64,000 nt of DNA, taken from Aureimonas sp. AU4 (GTDB lineage Bacteria > Pseudomonadota > Alphaproteobacteria > Rhizobiales > Rhizobiaceae). Within the stretch, counting starts at the first letter, position 1. The number at the start of each line of letters is the position of its first letter. Below are positions 43,787-52,236 of this stretch, piece after piece. The stretch lies in contig NZ_BBWK01000040.1 of assembly GCF_001463765.1 (NCBI RefSeq), forward strand, positions 29,324-93,323, read 5' to 3'. The notes beneath the pieces were generated by a model that had not been told where the DNA came from, searched no databases, and saw nothing but the letters and a program-made list of their open reading frames with translations. A program made the position numbers and the translations under genes.

Positions 43787-44299
43787 ATGTCGCAGACCGA
43801 ACCCAACGGCGCCAACGGCGCCGGCGCCACCAACGGCGCGGCCCCGAGCCTCAACATCCTCGCCCAGTACATCAAGGATCTCTCCTTCGAGAGCCCCAAG
43901 GCGCCCGCCTCGCTGCGCGGGCAGACCCGCGCGCCGGGTATCAACATCGGCGTCAACGTCGGGGCCAACCAGATCCAGGGCGGCGACAACGAGTACGACG
44001 TGCGCCTGACGCTGAACGCGCGCGCCGGCGAGGGCAACGACACGCTGTTTCACGTGGAACTCGAATATGGCGGCGTGTTCCGCCTCGAGAACTTCCCGCA
44101 GGAGCACATGCTGCCGCTCCTGTTCATCGAGTGCCCGCGTCTCCTGTTCCCGTTCGCGCGGCAGATCGTGGCGGACGTGACGCGCAACGCCGGCTTCCCG
44201 CCGCTGATGATCGACCCGATCGACTTCGCCGCCCTGTTCCAGCAGCGCCTCGCCGAGGAGCGCGCCCGCCAGCAGGTCCAGCCCGTCGCCAACGCCTGA
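43787..44299 (+). CDS. secB: Protein-export chaperone SecB
   Basis: A 170-residue tetrameric chaperone that keeps preproteins unfolded and delivers them to SecA. Family blocks [72 protein letters not shown] are present. A near-parS sequence lies in codons about 88-92. It starts at an ATG preceded by GGGAG. Confidence 0.97.
   Translation: MSQTEPNGANGAGATNGAAPSLNILAQYIKDLSFESPKAPASLRGQTRAPGINIGVNVGANQIQGGDNEYDVRLTLNARAGEGNDTLFHVELEYGGVFRLENFPQEHMLPLLFIECPRLLFPFARQIVADVTRNAGFPPLMIDPIDFAALFQQRLAEERARQQVQPVANA
44047..44060. promoter_or_regulatory. Near-match parS site inside secB
   Basis: GTTTCACGTGGAAC differs from the perfect palindrome at one of 14 positions and sits in the secB coding frame. 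It may be a weak ParB site or a coding coincidence (Leu-Phe-His-Val-Glu). Confidence 0.4.
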
Positions 44300-44310
44300 C
44301 ACGAGGCATC

Positions 44311-44338
44311 GCCGCGCGGGGATCACCCCCCGCGCGGC
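44311..44338. terminator. Bidirectional terminator-like hairpin
   Basis: GCCGCGCGGGG (44311-44321) and CCCCGCGCGGC (44328-44338) form an 11-bp stem between convergent secB and the ynfA-like gene, overlapping the end of the latter. No T-tract follows on either side. Confidence 0.5.
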
Positions 44339-44649
44339 GCCCAGACGATGAGCGCGGCGCCCGCGAGGCAGATCGCGGCGCCCGCCACGTCCCAGCGGTC
44401 GGGCCGCACGCCCTCGGCCGCCCAGAGCCAGAGAACCGAGGCGAGGATGTAGATCCCGCCATAGGCGGCATAGGCCCGCCCCGCGGCCTCCGCCTCGACG
44501 CGCGTCAGCGCGAAGGCGAAGAGCGCCAGCAGGAGCATCCCCGGCACGAGCCACCAGGGCGAGCGGTCCAGCCGCGCCCAGGCCCAGAAGGCGAAGCAGC
44601 CCGCGATCTCGGCCAGCGCCGCGACGCCGTAGGCGACAAGCGTTCCCAC
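44323..44649 (-). CDS. YnfA family small membrane protein
   Basis: A 108-residue UPF0060/YnfA protein with four membrane helices: [57 protein letters not shown] and a final [13 protein letters not shown]. The family is related to small drug-resistance transporters but its substrate is unknown. It lies seven bases after dnaQ on the same strand. Confidence 0.93.
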   Translation of the reverse strand: MGTLVAYGVAALAEIAGCFAFWAWARLDRSPWWLVPGMLLLALFAFALTRVEAEAAGRAYAAYGGIYILASVLWLWAAEGVRPDRWDVAGAAICLAGAALIVWAPRGG

Positions 44650-44656
44650 CCGCGCG

Positions 44657-45364
44657 TCAGCCCGCGTCCGCGGGCAGATGGGCGCGCCAGAGCGCCGCGT
44701 CGCCCATGCTGTCCACGAAGCGCCGGTGCGCCGCGTCCTCCTCGGCCGTCAGGCGCGGGGGCAGGGCTTGCGGGCGCCGCGCCGCGCGGTGTCCGCCGAG
44801 ATCGGCCGCGCGGTCGTCCTCCTCGCCCGCCGAAACGAGCCGCAGCGCCGACTGCCGCCCGCCGATCAGCTCGATATAGACCTGCGCCAGAAGCGCGCTG
44901 TCGACCAGCGCCCCGTGCTTGTCGCGCTTGCTGGTGTCGATCTGGAAGCGCGAGCAGAGCGCGTCGAGCGTGGCGGGTGCCATCGGAAACTTGCGCCGCG
45001 CCATGGGCAGCGTGTCGATCACGAGGCCGGGCGGGATGGCGGGGCGGCCGAGCCGGGCGAGCTCGGCGTTCAGGAAGCGGATGTCGAAGGCGGCGTTGTG
45101 GGCGATCAGCGTCGCCCCGTCGAAGGCCGCCGCGAACTCCTCGACGACCTCCGAGAAGAGCGGCTTGTCCTTGAGAAAATCGTCGGAGATGCCGTGGATG
45201 TCGAAGGCCGCCGGATCGACGCGCCGTCCCGCCGGGCGCACGAACCAATGGTATTCCTTGCCCGTCGGGATGTGGTTCCACAGTTCCACGCCGCCGATCT
45301 CGATGACCCGGTCCTCCTCGAAGTCGAGGCCGGTGGTTTCGGTGTCGAACACGATCTCGCGCAT
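44657..45364 (-). CDS. dnaQ: DNA polymerase III epsilon subunit, proofreading exonuclease
   Basis: A 235-residue 3'-5' exonuclease. The DEDDh motifs are FDTETTGLD (ExoI), HNAAFDIRF (ExoII) and [12 protein letters not shown] (ExoIII with catalytic His). The C-terminal segment after about 185 should hold the alpha-subunit contact. In related genomes dnaQ and coaE are neighbours; here 4.4 kb separates them. Confidence 0.97.
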   Translation of the reverse strand: MREIVFDTETTGLDFEEDRVIEIGGVELWNHIPTGKEYHWFVRPAGRRVDPAAFDIHGISDDFLKDKPLFSEVVEEFAAAFDGATLIAHNAAFDIRFLNAELARLGRPAIPPGLVIDTLPMARRKFPMAPATLDALCSRFQIDTSKRDKHGALVDSALLAQVYIELIGGRQSALRLVSAGEEDDRAADLGGHRAARRPQALPPRLTAEEDAAHRRFVDSMGDAALWRAHLPADAG

Positions 45365-45506
45365 GGGGCTTTCCGATCCGGGCAGGTGGCACGGCTTGTT
45401 CCACCATCCCATATGGTGGGTAAAGGGTTGAGGCGACGTTCCGACGCGAGACCGGCGTTCGGGGCGCCTCCCCTCCCGCCCGTTCCCGTTTCACGGAAGG
45501 TCGCCC

Positions 45507-46301
45507 ATGAGCACCACCGCCACCCGTGCCGAGGAGGCGCCCGGCACCGGAGCCGCGGCCCGCCGCCGTGCCGTGATCCACCGCATGGTGATGGACAAGC
45601 ATGTCTGCCCCTGGGGGCTGAGGGCCCTTCATCTCCTGCGATCGCACGGCTTCGCCGTCGAGGATCATCCCTTGCGCACGCGCGAGGAGGTCGACCGCTT
45701 CAAGGCCGAGCATGGCGTGAAGACGACGCCGCAGATCTTCGTCGAGGGGACGCGCATCGGCGGCCACGACGACCTGCGCCGCTATCTCGGTCTCAAGGTG
45801 CGCGACCCCAAGGCCCTGACCTACGCGCCGGTCGCCTGGCTGTTCGCGGCCAGCCTCGCGCTGGCGCTGGCGGCGAGCCACTCGGCCTTCGGCTCGGCCC
45901 TCACGCCGCGCGCCGCCGAGTGGACGGTCGCCTTCGCCATGGTGCTCCTCGCGCTGCAGAAGCTGCGCGACGTCGACAGCTTCGCCACCATGTTCCTCGG
46001 CTACGACCTCCTCGCCCAGCGCTGGGTGCCCTACGGCCGGATCTACCCCTATGCGGAAGCGCTGGCGGGCGTCCTGATGGTGGCGGGCGCGTTGAACTGG
46101 CTCTCGGTCCCGATCGCCCTTTTCATCGGCACGATCGGCGCGGTCTCGGTCTTCAAGGCGGTCTACATCGACCGGCGCGAACTCAAGTGCGCCTGCGTCG
46201 GCGGCGACTCGAACGTGCCGCTCGGCTTCGTATCGCTGCTCGAGAACGTCATGATGGTGGGCATGGCGCTCTGGATGGCCGCCTCGCACGGCTGGATGTA
46301 G
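45507..46301 (+). CDS. Glutaredoxin-MauE fusion membrane protein
   Basis: A 264-residue protein with two parts. Residues 20-95 form a glutaredoxin-like domain with active site CPWG (a single cysteine, not CPYC), plus TPQIF and GGHDDL. Residues 110-262 contain four membrane helices of the MauE/DoxX-like type with a CAC motif near residue 231. MauE supports disulfide formation in methylamine dehydrogenase maturation, so the fusion probably moves electrons or thiols across the membrane. No mau genes are adjacent. Confidence 0.82.
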   Translation: MSTTATRAEEAPGTGAAARRRAVIHRMVMDKHVCPWGLRALHLLRSHGFAVEDHPLRTREEVDRFKAEHGVKTTPQIFVEGTRIGGHDDLRRYLGLKVRDPKALTYAPVAWLFAASLALALAASHSAFGSALTPRAAEWTVAFAMVLLALQKLRDVDSFATMFLGYDLLAQRWVPYGRIYPYAEALAGVLMVAGALNWLSVPIALFIGTIGAVSVFKAVYIDRRELKCACVGGDSNVPLGFVSLLENVMMVGMALWMAASHGWM

Positions 46302-46329
46302 CGCGCGACGCCCTTCGCCGATTCCGGGT

Positions 46330-46355
46330 CGGCCGGTCTTGCGCAAGACGGCCGA
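46330..46355. repeat. Long imperfect palindrome after the Grx-MauE gene
   Basis: CGGCCGGTCTTGC is followed directly by GCAAGACGGCCG, its complement apart from one bulged G. It sits 30 bases after the stop codon, at the left edge of the accessory island. No T-tract follows. Either an unusual terminator or an insertion scar. Confidence 0.4.
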
Positions 46356-46920
46356 GGACAGCCCCGCCCTCGCCCTTCGCGCCGTCCGTCGATCAAGGCG
46401 TCGATGGCGGCCCCGGTCCGCGACGAAAACGGGCCGTTGGCGGGATGGGCGCGAAGCCACTCCTGCAGAATGCTTCCGAGCGGACGGCGCGAGCGTCGTC
46501 CACGTCGTCCGGGATCGTGAGCGCGTTGGCGTCGGGAGCCGCTCCGGCACTCCCGAACCTGCCGCTGCGAGGTCCGGCGTCGACGCGAACAGAAGCATCG
46601 CTCCCCCGACGTTTGGCCGTCGTCCTTCATGCGACCGCATGCTTCAGACGTATACGCGTCCGAACAAACCTCGATCACCCCGAAAGAGCAGAAACGGGCC
46701 GAGTGCTCCTGACCGCTTCCGGACATCCGGTTCCCCGGCGGTGATCGACGCTAAAGGTGGTTTCCAGACCGTCCGCTTCCGGATGCCATGCAATTTGAAG
46801 CGGACGTGAACTAATAGTCGGGTGCGCTGGCCTATGAGCGCTTGGGGTCGAAAACGGCCGACGTGCATTGAACGTGGCCAAATTGCTACCGTTGCCCAGC
46901 CAAGAGGTCGCCTGCGGTCA
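46356..46920. other. Stretch without a credible gene
   Basis: No frame gives a recognisable protein: the open frames are short, Arg/Ser-rich and lack ribosome-binding sites. The codon pattern is unlike the neighbours. Probably decayed or non-coding island DNA. Confidence 0.5.
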
Positions 46921-47070
46921 ACCGCATGCGGGCGTCGAGCCGCGGCGGATCGTGGCGAGGAAGACGTTCAGCCAGCCGCGCTAAGGCGCTAGGTACGCAA
47001 CGAACTGGCCATCCGGCGAGATTTGCGCCCGGGAGAAGGCGGGCGCCGCAAAGAGCGCCGGGGTGGACAG
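46918..47070 (-). pseudogene. Remnant of an S9 prolyl-oligopeptidase-type gene
   Basis: On the minus strand the reading LSTPALFAAPAFSRAQISPDG, then QFVAYLAP, stop, RGWLNVFLATIRRG matches the N-terminal beta-propeller start of S9 family peptidases (ALFGNPERASARISPDGKYLSYLAPVDG-like, then LNVWV). It has an in-frame stop at 46981-46983 and another soon after; the rest of the roughly 600-residue enzyme is missing. This is decay or a break point, recognised by pattern only. Confidence 0.55.
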
Positions 47071-47155
47071 CGTGTCCGGTTGGGTCAGGTTGAAGCTCAC
47101 ATGAACGCGGTCGTCGAAGACGGACCGCAACGATGGGTTCGACACGTCCGGGGCA

Positions 47156-47854
47156 CTAAGACGTAGGGGGTGGGTCAAGGGTGGGGGACGAAGTCGTGGC
47201 GGGGCACGGTTCGACGTCCGTCTCTGATGACATCTCCAAGCAGGCCAGTAGCCCGGGACGGTCGGCGTCGCCGACGAACCCGAGAAGGCAGGCTGCGGCC
47301 GCCGAACGCGCCGAGCGTCGAAGCGCCCGGTCGTCGTATTCTCCGGCCGTCCAGAACGAGAGTGCCCCTCGGAAGGCGAGGGCGAGATGGTCGGGAAGCG
47401 TTGCGAGGGCAAGATCGCGCGTTGCGTCCGCCAACCCGGCGCCCTCGCCTAGCGCCAGCGACCAGAGGTCCCGCGACCGGGACAACGCGTCCCCGGGGGC
47501 ATCGCCCGGCGAGCCGATCGTCCCCATCACGATGCGGTTCACCGATGGGGCCTCCAGCATCACCGACGCGGCGATGTCGACCGCCGCCAGGACGCTGGCT
47601 GCCGCGGTGCCGACGGATGGAGCTCGGTTCAGGCGCTCCTCCATGGCGTCGATCCGACGTGCCGACAGCGCCAGCATGATCGCGCCCTTGCTGCCGAACT
47701 GGTTGAACGGCGTCGCGAAGCTGAGCGCCGCCGCGCTCGCAAGGTCCCGCATCGAGAAGCCGGCGTGGCCGGAGGCGAGCAGTCGCTCGGCCGCATCAAG
47801 GACACGCTCGCGGGTGGAAGGTCTCGATGACGGGGAGGTCTTGTCAGGGCTCAT
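47156..47854 (-). CDS. TetR family transcriptional regulator
   Basis: A 232-residue repressor. The N-terminal HTH is TRERVLDAAERLLASGHAGFSMRDLASAAALSFATPFNQFGSKGAIMLAL, typical except for Phe-Asn in place of the usual Tyr-x-His. The C-terminal domain is helical and Ala-rich with a Pro/Ser tail. It is divergent from an SDR gene; a perfect 16-bp palindrome between them is the probable operator, so it is likely autoregulated and controls the SDR. Confidence 0.92.
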   Translation of the reverse strand: MSPDKTSPSSRPSTRERVLDAAERLLASGHAGFSMRDLASAAALSFATPFNQFGSKGAIMLALSARRIDAMEERLNRAPSVGTAAASVLAAVDIAASVMLEAPSVNRIVMGTIGSPGDAPGDALSRSRDLWSLALGEGAGLADATRDLALATLPDHLALAFRGALSFWTAGEYDDRALRRSARSAAAACLLGFVGDADRPGLLACLEMSSETDVEPCPATTSSPTLDPPPTS

Positions 47855-47860
47855 TCTGTT

Positions 47861-47876
47861 TTATATCTTGATATAA
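47861..47876. promoter_or_regulatory. Candidate TetR operator
   Basis: TTATATCTTGATATAA is a perfect 7-2-7 inverted repeat in the 46-base gap between the divergent TetR and SDR genes. Its AT-richness and place at the start sites suit repression of both. Confidence 0.7.
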
Positions 47877-47900
47877 CCGTGATCTCCAAGGGCCCATACC

Positions 47901-48740
47901 ATGTCGACATCCAAGACCTTTCTCATCACGGGCGTCAGCTCCGGCCTGGGCCGAGCCTTCGCACAGGGCGCTCTGGACGCAGGCCATAGCGTCATCGGTA
48001 CGGTACGACGCGCCGATGATAGCGCGGCCTTCGCTGCACTGGCGGCTGGGCGGGCCCATCCGCTGGTTCTCGACGTCACGAACTACGATGCAATCCCGGC
48101 CGCCGTTGCCAAGGCCGAACGACAGGCGGGGCCGATCGACGTCCTCGTGAACAATGCCGGCTATGGCCACGAGGGCGCCCTCGAGGAGTCCTCAATCGAC
48201 GATCTCCAGCGCCAGTTCGCCGCCAATGTCTTCGGACCGGTCGCGATGATCAAGGCCGTGCTGCCCGGCATGCGCCAGCGGCGGCGCGGCCACATCGTCA
48301 ACGTCACCTCCATGGGCGGCTTCATCACGATGCCGGGCATCAGCTTCTACTGCGGCTCGAAGTTCGCGCTCGAGGGCATCTCCGAGGCGCTCGGCAAGGA
48401 GGTGGCGGGCTTCGGCATTCATGTGACGGCGATCGCGCCCGGTCAGTTCCGCACCGACTGGGCGGGACGCTCAATGGACCGCACGCCGCGCAGCATCCCG
48501 GACTACGATGCCGTCATGGACCCGATCCGGGCGGGACGGCAGGCCAAGAGCGGCAACCAGCCGGGCGACCCCGCCAAGGCGGCCGCAGCTCTTCTGGACC
48601 TGGTCGAGGCGGACAACCCTCCGGTTCGCCTGTTTCTCGGCGAGGACGCCTTGGGACTGGTGAACGCCAAGCTCGACGCCATGCGTGCCGAGATGGGCGT
48701 CTGGCACGCGCTCTCGCGATCCACGAGCTTCTCCGGATGA
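47901..48740 (+). CDS. Short-chain dehydrogenase/reductase
   Basis: A 279-residue classical SDR. The cofactor motif is TGVSSGLGRA, NNAG follows, and the active site uses Ser (NVTSMGG), Tyr and Lys (FYCGSKFALEG). Thr-Val-Arg-Arg after the second strand suggests NADP(H) preference. It is close to oxidoreductases with a C-terminal lid region (DPAKAAAALLDLVEADNPP). Its expression is likely controlled by the adjacent TetR. Substrate unknown. Confidence 0.93.
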   Translation: MSTSKTFLITGVSSGLGRAFAQGALDAGHSVIGTVRRADDSAAFAALAAGRAHPLVLDVTNYDAIPAAVAKAERQAGPIDVLVNNAGYGHEGALEESSIDDLQRQFAANVFGPVAMIKAVLPGMRQRRRGHIVNVTSMGGFITMPGISFYCGSKFALEGISEALGKEVAGFGIHVTAIAPGQFRTDWAGRSMDRTPRSIPDYDAVMDPIRAGRQAKSGNQPGDPAKAAAALLDLVEADNPPVRLFLGEDALGLVNAKLDAMRAEMGVWHALSRSTSFSG

Positions 48741-48772
48741 ACCGGAATTGAAGAAGCCGCTAGTGGACTGAA

Positions 48773-48793
48773 CGGCAGCTTTCGGGGCTGCCG
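48773..48793 (+). terminator. Hairpin after the SDR gene
   Basis: CGGCAGC (48773-48779) and GCTGCCG (48787-48793) form a 7-bp stem with a 7-base loop, 33 bases after the stop. Only CTTAT follows, so it is a weak intrinsic terminator at best. The rest of the gap to 48943 holds nothing I recognise. Confidence 0.45.
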
Positions 48794-48943
48794 CTTATGC
48801 CATTCATCGGCGATGACGGGTCGATAGCCGATGGACCGATTCAGAGCGTCCGCTTCTGCGGCGCCAAGCGGTTCGTTGGGTGGATAGCGGTCAGTCCGTT
48901 CTCTGTTGGCCGAGGCGATCAGCGCCCATGGGCGCAACGCCCG

Positions 48944-49408
48944 TCATGAGAAGGTCCGCCGATATTGGACGAAGCCCGAGCGGTCTCCGATCCGATCGTA
49001 GAGTTGCATCGCATCCGAGTTAGTTTCATGCGTCAACCAGTGGACGCGACGCCAGCCCCTTCGCTTCGCCTCTTCGTAGACCGCCTCGATCAATCGCCGA
49101 CCAATTCCTTCACCTCGCGTGTTCGCTTCGACGTAGAGATCTTGTAGGTAGCAGACGTCCTCGGCGAACCAGGTCGATCGATGAGGGATGAAATGGACGA
49201 GGCCGATTGCTCGGCCACTCCGCCATGCGAGCATCCCGTTCACAGGGTCTGAAGCGTCGATCAGACGAGACCATGTCAGGGCAGTGACTTCGTCCGGAAT
49301 ATCGACCTTGTAGAAGGCCTGATAGCCTTGCCAAAGCGGAAGCCAAGCCTCCTGATCCGCTGCGCGAACCATGTGCAGGCTGATTGGCGGATGGGTAGCG
49401 TCCATCAT
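48944..49408 (-). CDS. GNAT-family N-acetyltransferase
   Basis: A 154-residue acetyltransferase. Motif A reads LYVEANTRGEGIGRRLIEAVY, followed by GWRRVHWLTHETNSDAMQLYDRIG, as in Rimi-like small-molecule acetyltransferases. Two adjacent ATG codons (49408, 49405) are the likely starts; an in-frame TTG at 49453 would add a Thr-rich tail. It lies in the accessory island with codon use less GC-biased than the flanking housekeeping genes. Confidence 0.87.
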   Translation of the reverse strand: MMDATHPPISLHMVRAADQEAWLPLWQGYQAFYKVDIPDEVTALTWSRLIDASDPVNGMLAWRSGRAIGLVHFIPHRSTWFAEDVCYLQDLYVEANTRGEGIGRRLIEAVYEEAKRRGWRRVHWLTHETNSDAMQLYDRIGDRSGFVQYRRTFS

Positions 49409-49756
49409 TGTTCTGTCCGTAGCGGTCTCGGTCGTGGTGTAGCGGTCGGCCAAGATAGATCACTCGATGGTAGTTCCCGGCTTCCTACAATCCCCACAGG
49501 ATGCATGCTGTAGACCGGAAGAAAAGACTCCAGCAGGCGAGTGTTCGGGTTGCAGAGCTAAGAACAAGGGTTACCTTCTCTGCTTCCCCGCGCGATCCAA
49601 CGAACGACCGCTTTGGAAGGCGATACGCAGTCTTTCGGGACGTCGAAGATCGGTGGAAACCCGCCCGTAGACGCATCCGGTTCGGACTATCGGCCGTCCG
49701 GTTGTGGCTTGGATCGCCTTCGGCGCCATGTCGTGCGTCTGCGCCGTGGGCGGCCG
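49409..49756. other. Non-coding end of the accessory island
   Basis: About 350 bases upstream of the GNAT gene and downstream of coaE. No frame gives a recognisable protein and the composition is less GC-rich than the neighbours. It contains the GNAT promoter region at its left side; otherwise I see nothing. Confidence 0.5.
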
Positions 49757-50368
49757 TCAGGCCGGGCCGGGTTCGGGTCGTGCAGGCTCGCGCAGCTGCC
49801 GCACGATCGCGGCGACCTGCGTGCGGGCGTGATCCAGCCCCTCGCCCGTCTCCACCACGAAGTCGGCGCGCCGCCGCTTCTCGGCGTCGGGCATCTGCTG
49901 GGCGAGGATGGCGTCGAAGCGCGCCGCCGTCATGCCGGGGCGCGCCATCACGCGCTCGCGCTGCACGGCCTCGGGCGCCGAGACCACCACGACGCGGTCG
50001 ACCCGGCGCTCGCCGCCGGTCTCGAACAGGAGCGGGATGTCGAGAACGGCGGCGGGCGCGCCGGCCGCCTCCGCTTCCCGCAGAAAGGCCGCCTCCTCCT
50101 CGCGCACCATCGGATGGATCAGCGCTTCCAGCCGCTTCAGGGCGGTCGGGTCGCCGAGGACGCGGGACCCCAGCCGCGCACGGTCCACCGCGCCGGTCCC
50201 GTCGAGGACGCCCGGAAACAGCGCCTCCACCAGCGGCGCGGCGCGGCCCCGGTAGAGCCGGTGGACGGTGGCATCCGCGTCGTGGACCGGCAGGCCCTCG
50301 TCGCGGAACATCGCGGCCGTGGTGGACTTGCCCATGCCGATCGAGCCGGTGAGGCCGAGGCGGATCAT
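49757..50368 (-). CDS. coaE: Dephospho-CoA kinase
   Basis: A 203-residue kinase for the last step of CoA synthesis. It has P-loop [14 protein letters not shown], the [10 protein letters not shown] substrate block and [20 protein letters not shown]. Its ATG overlaps the aroE stop as ATGA, so maf-aroE-coaE form one coupled operon on the minus strand. Confidence 0.97.
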   Translation of the reverse strand: MIRLGLTGSIGMGKSTTAAMFRDEGLPVHDADATVHRLYRGRAAPLVEALFPGVLDGTGAVDRARLGSRVLGDPTALKRLEALIHPMVREEEAAFLREAEAAGAPAAVLDIPLLFETGGERRVDRVVVVSAPEAVQRERVMARPGMTAARFDAILAQQMPDAEKRRRADFVVETGEGLDHARTQVAAIVRQLREPARPEPGPA

Positions 50369-51204
50369 GGGCGGGCGATATCGGCAAGAACGAGCCGGCG
50401 CAGGTCCTCCGTCACGACCGGGCGCCGTCCGAACCAGCGCTCGAAGCCCGGCACCGCCTGATGCAGAAGCATGCCGAGCCCGTCCGCCCTCGCAAGGTCC
50501 CGCGCGCGGGCCGCGCGCAGCACCGGCGTCTCCAGCGGCACGTAGACGATGTCGGTCACGAGCGCGCCGTCCGGCAGCGCGGAAAGGTTGGGATCGGCCT
50601 CGCCCGGCGCGACGGGCCGCGTGTTGACGAGAAGATCGACGGCGGGAAGCGTCGCGCCCTCCTCCCCCTGCCCGATCCCGCGCACGCGCGCGCCGAAGCT
50701 TGTCGCCAGCGCCTCGGCGCGGCTCGGCGTGCGGTTCGACACGGTGACGCGCCCGACGCCCGCCTCCAGGAGCGCGTGGACGACGCCCCGCGCGGCGCCC
50801 CCGGCGCCCAGCACCATCGCATGGCCGGCCGCGCGCCAGCCGGCGAGGCGCTCGTCGAGGTTGGCCGTGAAGCCGTAGGCGTCGGTATTGCCGCCGACGA
50901 GCCGGCCGCGTTCGAACCAGAGCGTGTTCACCGCGCCGATCGCCTCCGCCGCCCCGTCGCGGCGCTCCGCGGCCGCGAACGCCGCTTCCTTGTGGGGGAT
51001 CGTCACGTTGCCCCCGGCCCAGCCGCATTGCTGCAGGCCCGCGAAGAAGGCGCCCGCCCGCTCCGGCTCGACCGCGACACGCTCATAGGAGCCGGCGAGC
51101 CCCGTCTCGCGCAGCCAGGCGCCGTGGATCAGAGGCGAGCGCGAATGATGGATCGGCCAGCCGCAGACGAAGGCACGAGGCCCCGCGGACGACAGGTCAG
51201 ACAT
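50365..51204 (-). CDS. aroE: Shikimate dehydrogenase
   Basis: A 279-residue NADP-dependent enzyme of the shikimate pathway. Catalytic Lys lies in [11 protein letters not shown], with substrate-binding [19 protein letters not shown] and the cofactor loop [16 protein letters not shown] followed by [10 protein letters not shown]. It overlaps the maf end by eight bases. Confidence 0.97.
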   Translation of the reverse strand: MSDLSSAGPRAFVCGWPIHHSRSPLIHGAWLRETGLAGSYERVAVEPERAGAFFAGLQQCGWAGGNVTIPHKEAAFAAAERRDGAAEAIGAVNTLWFERGRLVGGNTDAYGFTANLDERLAGWRAAGHAMVLGAGGAARGVVHALLEAGVGRVTVSNRTPSRAEALATSFGARVRGIGQGEEGATLPAVDLLVNTRPVAPGEADPNLSALPDGALVTDIVYVPLETPVLRAARARDLARADGLGMLLHQAVPGFERWFGRRPVVTEDLRRLVLADIARP

Positions 51205-51796
51205 CGATCTCTCCCAGAGCGCGCAGCTCGGCCAGCAGCGGCAGCAGCGGCAGGCCGATGATCGTGAAGAGATCGCCCTCGATCCCGCTCATCAGCCGCA
51301 CGCCCGGCCCCTCGATCTGGTAGGCGCCGACCGAACTCAAGGCCGCTTCGCCGGCGAGCGCGAGGTAGCGCCCGATCTCGGCGGGGTCGAGCGCGCGCAT
51401 GGTGAGGCGCGCGGTGGAGACGTGGCGCCAGAGCGTTTGCCCGCCTCGGACGAGCGCCACCGCGCTGTGGAGCTCGTGCGTGCGGCCTTGCAGCTGGAGA
51501 AGCGCGCGGCGCGCCACCTCCATGTCGGCGGGCTTGTGCAGCGTCCGGTCGCCGAGCGCCAGGGTCTGGTCGGCGCCGATCACGAGGGCTTGGGGAAAGC
51601 GCTCCGACACCTCGCCCGCCTTCGCCTCGGCGAGGACCTCGGCCACCATGTCGGGCGTGGCGCCGCTTTCCTTCAGCGGCGCCTCCAGCGCGCGCTCGTC
51701 GAGCCGCGAGGGATGGACCGAAAAGCGCAGCCCCGCGTTTTCGAGGAGCTGGCGGCGATGGACGCTGCCCGACGCCAGGACGATCTCGGATGCCAT
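51197..51796 (-). CDS. maf: Maf-like nucleotide pyrophosphatase
   Basis: A 199-residue Maf/YceF-family house-cleaning pyrophosphatase. The start [23 protein letters not shown] has Ser-Val-His-Arg in place of the commoner Ser-Pro-Arg-Arg; the catalytic Asp is in [10 protein letters not shown] and [15 protein letters not shown] follows. The ATG at 51796 is preceded by GGAGAG. First gene of the maf-aroE-coaE operon, next to the candidate origin. The ppsR gene often found here is absent. Confidence 0.95.
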   Translation of the reverse strand: MASEIVLASGSVHRRQLLENAGLRFSVHPSRLDERALEAPLKESGATPDMVAEVLAEAKAGEVSERFPQALVIGADQTLALGDRTLHKPADMEVARRALLQLQGRTHELHSAVALVRGGQTLWRHVSTARLTMRALDPAEIGRYLALAGEAALSSVGAYQIEGPGVRLMSGIEGDLFTIIGLPLLPLLAELRALGEIDV

Positions 51797-51842
51797 GGGT
51801 CTCTCCTCGACGGGGTTTCGGCCTGACCGCTCCTGTCGCACG

Positions 51843-52165
51843 GACTCGATTCGGGGGTCCAGCGCAAGCGCAGCGCCGCGTTGACCCCGTGATTCCGACC
51901 CCCCTGTGGGCGAAGGCGGACAAAGGGGGGACTTGTCCCAGGGGGTCCCGGCGGCCCTGTGCGTGCGTGACGATTCATCCCCAAATGCGTGACGGGTCCG
52001 CTTGTGGAGGCCTGCTTGTGGACAACGGGCACGAAGAGGCGAATCCGAGGCGCGGCGGGGGCTTGCCGGCGGATCGGCGCGCCCTTGTTTGATCGGGCCG
52101 GTGAATTCCGGCTATCCACCGACTCTAAGAATCAGAATCCCTCTTTAAAGGGATTTCTTTTTTGA
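51843..52165. other. oriC: Candidate chromosomal replication origin
   Basis: The gap between divergent maf and hemE, the position of the origin in Caulobacter, Rickettsia and Brucella. I count eight GANTC sites (51843, 51848, 51891, 51972, 52041, 52121, 52129, 52135), about one expected by chance. TGTGGACAA (52017-52025) is the complement of TTGTCCACA, one mismatch from the DnaA box; CTATCCACC (52112-52120) is weaker. An AT-rich segment with AATCCCT/AGGGATT and a T-run (52121-52165) could be the unwinding element. Genes on both sides read mainly outward. Confidence 0.7.
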
Positions 52166-52236
52166 AGAGGCGCCCCGGGAAAACGGCGGCAGCCAGCCCG
52201 TCGGCCTCGAGCCGTTCCCTTCATCGAGGACCCGCG

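Noticed and set aside
45488..45503. GTTTCACGGAAGG, resembling half of parS
   Set aside because: The right half of the palindrome is missing.
46339..46809. Open frames in the island around 46.3-46.8 kb
   Set aside because: Arg/Ser-rich shadow-like products with no ribosome-binding site, family pattern or codon bias.
48503..48937. Minus-strand frame overlapping the SDR end
   Set aside because: Most of it is antisense to the SDR coding sequence; no family recognised.
49501..50352. Plus-strand frame starting at 49501
   Set aside because: Its second half is antisense to coaE and the first part has no recognisable domain or good ribosome-binding site.
51897..51912. Additional DnaA-box-like matches such as CCTGTGGGC
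   Set aside because: They differ from TTATNCACA at three or more positions and are not counted.
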